Position numbers and translations under genes: made by a program. A stretch of DNA of 64,000 nucleotides, taken from contig NZ_BMHE01000010.1 in assembly GCF_014640555.1 (NCBI RefSeq), forward strand, positions 122,940 to 186,939. Reading direction: 5' to 3'. A model generated the notes under the pieces. It was not told where the DNA came from. It searched no databases and was given only the letters and a program-made list of their open reading frames with translations. The number at the start of each line of letters is the position of its first letter. The stretch's first letter is position 1. Of the stretch, positions 60,145 through 64,000 are shown one piece after another. The stretch comes from Paenibacillus marchantiophytorum (GTDB taxonomy: Bacteria > Bacillota > Bacilli > Paenibacillales > NBRC-103111).

Positions 60145-61185
60145 ATGTGCAAAACACATGTTTTAAGTGTTTCAGCTGCAAAAGCGCCATTTGAAAAGAA
60201 TATAATTGAAAGAAGACAATTACGACCCGATGACGTGTCGATCGATATTAGGTTTAGCGGTATTTGCCATTCCGATATTCATAGTGCACACGGGGACTGG
60301 GCCGGCGGCATTTTCCCTATGGTACCTGGACATGAAATTACTGGAATTGTAAAGGAAGTAGGGGAGAAGGTAACGAAATTTGCTGTAGGTGATCGGGTTG
60401 GCGTAGGCTGCTATGTGGACTCTTGCGGTGAGTGCGAGTACTGCCTCCGAGGAGAAGAGCAGCATTGTTCAAAAGGTTGTGTTGCCACGTACAACTCCTT
60501 GGACTATGAGGGGAATCCAACCTACGGCGGTTATAGCCAAAACATTGTTGTTACCGAAAGATTCGTTGTGCATATTCCAGATCGTCTGGAGTTAGATGTA
60601 GCCAGTCCGCTTTTGTGCGCCGGCATTACGACTTACTCACCTTTAAAACGTTGGAAAACCGGACCTGGAAAAAAGATAGCTATTCTGGGGATGGGTGGTC
60701 TTGGCCACGTTGCGATACAGTTTGCGCATGCCATGGGTGCAGAAGTTACAGTCTTAAGCCGGGCAAAAGACAAGGAAAACGAAGCGCTGAGCTTTGGCGC
60801 GGATCATTATTTTTCTACGATTGATCTTGAAACTTTTAACACGTTAGCCAGCCGTTTCGACCTGATTCTCAACACCGTATCTGCCAAAATTGACGTCGAT
60901 TCGTACTTATCGTTACTTCGCGTAGACGGTACACTTATTAATGTCGGCGCACCAGCCGAACCAAGTCAATACAACGTTTTCTCCTTAATCATGAGTCGTC
61001 GTAGTATTGCCGGATCCTTAGTTGGTGGACTTCCTGAAACGCAAGAAATGCTTGATTTTGCTGCCGCGCATGGCATAGCGCCTCAAATCGAGGTTATCCG
61101 TGCCGATCAAGTAGACGAAGCGTATGAGCGAATTCTGCAGAGTGATGTGCGTTACCGATTCGTTATCGACATCTCCACTTTATAG
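60145..61185 (+). CDS. Zinc-dependent NAD(P)H alcohol dehydrogenase (YahK/cinnamyl-type)
   Basis: This 346-residue medium-chain dehydrogenase has catalytic zinc ligands in GICHSDIH and PGHEITG, the structural zinc loop DSCGECEYCLRGEEQHC and the nucleotide motif ILGMGGLGHVAIQFA. The family reduces aldehydes with NADPH. AAAAGGAG precedes ATG 60145. It is the first gene of the TetR-controlled cluster and lies 4 bases before the MFS gene. Confidence 0.92.
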   Translation: MCKTHVLSVSAAKAPFEKNIIERRQLRPDDVSIDIRFSGICHSDIHSAHGDWAGGIFPMVPGHEITGIVKEVGEKVTKFAVGDRVGVGCYVDSCGECEYCLRGEEQHCSKGCVATYNSLDYEGNPTYGGYSQNIVVTERFVVHIPDRLELDVASPLLCAGITTYSPLKRWKTGPGKKIAILGMGGLGHVAIQFAHAMGAEVTVLSRAKDKENEALSFGADHYFSTIDLETFNTLASRFDLILNTVSAKIDVDSYLSLLRVDGTLINVGAPAEPSQYNVFSLIMSRRSIAGSLVGGLPETQEMLDFAAAHGIAPQIEVIRADQVDEAYERILQSDVRYRFVIDISTL

Positions 61186-61189
61186 ACGA

Positions 61190-62419
61190 ATGAACAATAA
61201 ACTTAAAAATCATTCTCTCCGATTGGCCCTAATTCTAGCTGCATTTTCCGCTTTGGGACCATTTACGGTCGATATGTATCTTGCATCGCTTCCTCAGATT
61301 ATGGTTTTTTTCGAAACCAATGTATCCATGATTCAAGCGAGTTTAACTGCCAGTCTATTAGGATTAGGCTTAGGCCAGATGGTCATGGGGCCTTTAAGCG
61401 ATAAATATGGAAGACGGACACCACTGCTGATCTCGATGATCCTATATATCGTTTCATCGATTAGTTGTGCTTTTCTCCCAAATATAGAATCCTTCATCGT
61501 TGTACGCTTCATCCAAGGGGTTGCCGCATCAGCCGGACTCGTGATTTCCCGTGCGATTGCTCGAGACAAATATAGCGGAGTAGAAATGACGAAATTTATC
61601 TCTCTGCTTATTATGATCAGCAATGTCGCTCCGTTAGTTTCCCCCAATGCCGGAAGTGCTGTCACATCATTCAGTTCGTGGGCTGGCGTGTTTGTTTTAT
61701 TGGGGCTTTTAGGAATACTATTAACGGGTATCACAACATGGGGGTTAGAGGAAAGCTTGCCTGTACAGCACCGTGTCTCCGGCAACTTCATGGCCGTAAT
61801 GAAAAATTACAATCGTTTGTTTCATGATCGTATGTTTATGGGATATGCCCTTGTGAATGGCATTTTGTACGCCGGTGTATTTGCCTTTGTGGCCGGCACT
61901 CCGTTTATTTATCAGAACATTTTCGGTGTGTCGCCGCAAACTTTCTCCATCCTGTTTGCCATGAATGGCCTTGCTATTATGATTGGATCGCAAGTTGTCA
62001 AACGAGTGGCAGGTCGGCTAGCGGAACGCAGTATATTACGGATTGGATTATCGCTATCCTTTATTTCTAGTTTCGCTATCCTGATGGCAGTTCTCTCGAA
62101 GTGTTCATTACCGGCGATCTTTGTTTCAACCTTCTTATTTGCTATATCCATTGGCATCATTGGACCGGTTTCTGTTACACTAGCGATGGAATCGCATGGT
62201 CAAATTGCAGGAAGTGCGTCTGCCGTGCTGGGCACCTTTCAATTTGCATTAGGCGCAGTTACATCGCCGCTTGTGGGAATCGCGGGTGAGCATTCAGCCA
62301 TTCCTTTCGGAATCATTATTTTTACAACTAGTTTACTAGCCATTTTTTCTTATATCGTCCTTATTAGGAGGGTAGAGACTCAGAGTGATGGCATCAAAAA
62401 AGCTAAAACAAATACGTAA
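61190..62419 (+). CDS. Bcr/CflA-family MFS drug-efflux transporter
   Basis: This 409-residue membrane protein has twelve hydrophobic segments, the Bcr/CflA opening LRLALILAAFSALGPFTVDMYLASLPQI, motif A GPLSDKYGRRTPLL and motif-C-like GVAASAGLVISRAIARD. It exports drugs or other small toxic compounds. ATG 61190 directly follows the dehydrogenase stop; no strong ribosome site is seen, so coupling is likely. A longer frame overlaps the dehydrogenase. Confidence 0.9.
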   Translation: MNNKLKNHSLRLALILAAFSALGPFTVDMYLASLPQIMVFFETNVSMIQASLTASLLGLGLGQMVMGPLSDKYGRRTPLLISMILYIVSSISCAFLPNIESFIVVRFIQGVAASAGLVISRAIARDKYSGVEMTKFISLLIMISNVAPLVSPNAGSAVTSFSSWAGVFVLLGLLGILLTGITTWGLEESLPVQHRVSGNFMAVMKNYNRLFHDRMFMGYALVNGILYAGVFAFVAGTPFIYQNIFGVSPQTFSILFAMNGLAIMIGSQVVKRVAGRLAERSILRIGLSLSFISSFAILMAVLSKCSLPAIFVSTFLFAISIGIIGPVSVTLAMESHGQIAGSASAVLGTFQFALGAVTSPLVGIAGEHSAIPFGIIIFTTSLLAIFSYIVLIRRVETQSDGIKKAKTNT

Positions 62420-62445
62420 CCAACGGCAACGGAGGGATTTAGAAA

Positions 62446-62841
62446 ATGGAAATCAGAAGAGTTGGGTCCCAACCTTCAGGTAAAGGACCATCTGACTATT
62501 TTACAGGCACGGTTCGCATTGATCCCCTGTTTGAAACTGCGGATCCTGCCCGCGTAGCTGGAGCTAGCGTGACGTTCGAGCCAGGTGCACGGACAGCATG
62601 GCATACACATCCACTGGGGCAAACGCTTATTGTAACGGCAGGCCAAGGAAGGGTTCAACGTTGGGGAGGTCAGATTGAGGCAATTAATCCCGGTGACGTG
62701 GTTTGGTTTCCGCCGGGCGAGAAACACTGGCATGGAGCTTCGCCTACTACTGCAATGACGCATACAGCCATTCAAGAACGGCTTGACGGCAAGGCGGTCG
62801 AATGGTTGGAAAAGGTGAGTGACGACCAATACCAAGCCTGA
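62446..62841 (+). CDS. Cupin-domain protein
   Basis: This 131-residue single-domain cupin has metal-binding motif 1 in [21 protein letters not shown] and motif 2 in [16 protein letters not shown]. It resembles the (R)-mandelonitrile-lyase/carboxymuconolactone-associated cupins (family opening [11 protein letters not shown]). The function is unknown; cupins near TetR/dehydrogenase/MFS genes often act in detoxification. GGAGG precedes ATG 62446, 26 bases after the MFS stop. It is the last gene before the terminator. Confidence 0.87.
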   Translation: MEIRRVGSQPSGKGPSDYFTGTVRIDPLFETADPARVAGASVTFEPGARTAWHTHPLGQTLIVTAGQGRVQRWGGQIEAINPGDVVWFPPGEKHWHGASPTTAMTHTAIQERLDGKAVEWLEKVSDDQYQA

Positions 62842-62867
62842 GAAACGTGACAGGTGGGAGATAGACA

Positions 62868-62909
62868 GAAGAGGCTCACCAGATCAGTGGGAGCCTCTTC
62901 TTTTATTTG
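62868..62909 (+). terminator. Terminator of the dehydrogenase-MFS-cupin operon
   Basis: GAAGAGGCTC (62868-62877) pairs with GAGCCTCTTC (62891-62900), followed by TTTTATTTG. Confidence 0.85.
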
Positions 62910-62959
62910 AATACAAAGGGGGAAATTCATAATACAAGGGCACATTTGTATTGTTATTC

Positions 62960-63752
62960 TATTTGTGGCACTTGGTAAATCGTAGTACCTTACGCCGGTA
63001 TTTGGGTAGACGGTGCGACTTTGCAGAAGCTGCAGTTGGAAGGGAATACCTTCAGCGGAGTAGGAACGAACAACATCCAGATCAGCAATGCACAGTTGGC
63101 CAGAATTGGCACATATATCAACAATGTGAATGTGCCGGTACCGACAACAACGGCTGTTATGACGCCATCTGGGCACGATGACGTTGTCGACCTCCGGCAA
63201 AGCGGAATATAGTCTGAATGGCGGCGCTGCATGGCAGTCCTATACGTCACCGGCAGATGCCATCTTTGCTGCGGATCTCACAGCACCGACCAACACCGAT
63301 GTCACCTTAACGATCAGCTATCCGATTGGCGCAGATGTGAAAGAATTCAAAGTAGGCGAAAGCGGAAACTGGACAGCGTACGGGGCACCAGTGGTTGTTT
63401 CAACTAACGACACGGTGTATGCAAGAGGAACGGATGCTGCAGGCAATGTACCGCATATAAGCAACTATGTGGTGAACAATATCGTTTCGAAGAGCAAGGC
63501 TAAGCCGGGACCAGTCGTCCTTTCCGAGGACAATGGAAATGATACGGGCCTGAAGGATGGTAATTTACATATTCTGATGAATATGTGTTACGGAGAAAAC
63601 GGCAGGATTTATAAGCTTTATGAGAACGATGTGTTAATCGAAACGAAGAGCCTTTCGGACGACACGCCGAATGCCCAATCTACCGTGCTGAGCTCGTCAA
63701 CTATGCGGGGGCCACATCCAGTGATACGATGATTGTCAAAGTCAGCAAATAG
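62960..63752 (+). pseudogene. Remnant of a large secreted glycosidase (chitinase-like C-terminal part)
   Basis: Several frames hold pieces of one secreted multi-domain protein: AGIWVDGATLQKLQLEGNTFSGVG (X2/Ig-like), then in another frame [21 protein letters not shown]...[27 protein letters not shown], then [23 protein letters not shown], typical of chitinase A N-terminal-type modules. The end [25 protein letters not shown] is displaced into a third frame after a deletion near 63690. There is no start, signal or catalytic domain. The gene was truncated and is decaying. Confidence 0.75.
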
Positions 63753-63789
63753 TTGATTTATTAAGAATTACTCCAGCTGCCTCGCGTGG

Positions 63790-63870
63790 GAGGGAACTAC
63801 AGTGCGCTATTGTAGCCAAAAGTGGCATTATCGGCGAGGTTGAGAGAACTACAGTACGCTATTTTGCTGT
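63790..63870. repeat. Partial copy of the interspersed repeat
   Basis: Two direct units, GGGAACTACAGTGCGCTATT (63791-63810) and AGAACTACAGTACGCTATTT (near 63845), match the GGAACTA...CGCTAT units of the full copies, but the inverted half is missing. The last bases of the window show no gene. Confidence 0.65.
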
Positions 63871-64000
63871 TTGCGCAGAAGCTTTGCAAAATATATGACA
63901 TGATAAGGCATTGTGCTCCTTAGCGGCTGATTCACCTTTACGGAGCACATGCCGACTAGGAGGAAATTCAAAAAAATTTATAATAAGGTTTATATTTACA

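Overview
The window looks like a low-to-medium-GC Bacillota chromosome, most probably a Paenibacillus-type soil bacterium. This is inferred from gene families, not from a marker gene: SLH-anchored surface proteins, LplABC-type sugar transporters next to YesM/YesN two-component genes, large secreted multi-domain glycosidases, strong AGGAGG ribosome sites and many TTG/GTG starts. No rRNA, tRNA, CRISPR array or insertion sequence was recognised.

Layout. (1) 1-7.0 kb, minus strand: a partial substrate-binding lipoprotein, then a complete Fbp/Afu-type ABC transporter operon (binding protein, fused permease, ATPase) and a secreted alkaline phosphatase. The last two units have nearly the same promoter module, so phosphatase and transporter are probably co-regulated. 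(2) 7.1-11.2 kb, minus: a self-contained PTS operon with its own HPr, a PRD regulator carrying the EIIA domain, EIIB, and a UlaA-type EIIC. (3) 11.2-15.5 kb: a decayed MarR/SDR/MFS cluster, then a small DUF896 gene, an FMN reductase and an alpha/beta hydrolase behind two palindromic operators.

(4) 15.7-47.6 kb, plus: a 32-kb glycan-use locus. It holds an FAD oxidoreductase, a broken GH36 alpha-galactosidase, an SGNH acetylesterase, a GH29 fucosidase with an in-frame stop, a PrsA-like foldase lipoprotein, two tandemly duplicated giant beta-helix proteins, a GH59 (galactocerebrosidase-family) enzyme, an SLH-anchored cohesin protein, an LplB/LplC/LplA-type importer, a GH95 fucosidase and a YesM/YesN pair. 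Two giant enzymes carry a cohesin and a dockerin in the same chain, and the next gene supplies a cohesin fixed to the cell wall. Read together this is a compact, scaffoldin-free cellulosome-like surface system for a fucosylated galactose-containing glycan. Four promoters in the locus share a two-half-site operator, probably the YesN target.

(5) 47.7-54.5 kb: a GntR/HutC regulator divergent from a second Fbp/Afu-type ABC operon that continues with a metallo-beta-lactamase-fold hydrolase and a frameshifted inositol-monophosphatase-family gene. (6) 54.5-64 kb: accessory genes (two TetR regulators, SDR, SMP-30-like protein, zinc alcohol dehydrogenase, Bcr/CflA MFS, cupin), two full copies and one partial copy of an interspersed ~250-bp repeat, and remnants of an AraC regulator and a chitinase-like protein.

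The window has many gene lesions: two in-frame stops, four or more frameshifted genes and two apparent ATA start codons. Several lesions fit a single C:G to T:A change, so they may reflect decay or, for homopolymer cases, sequence error.
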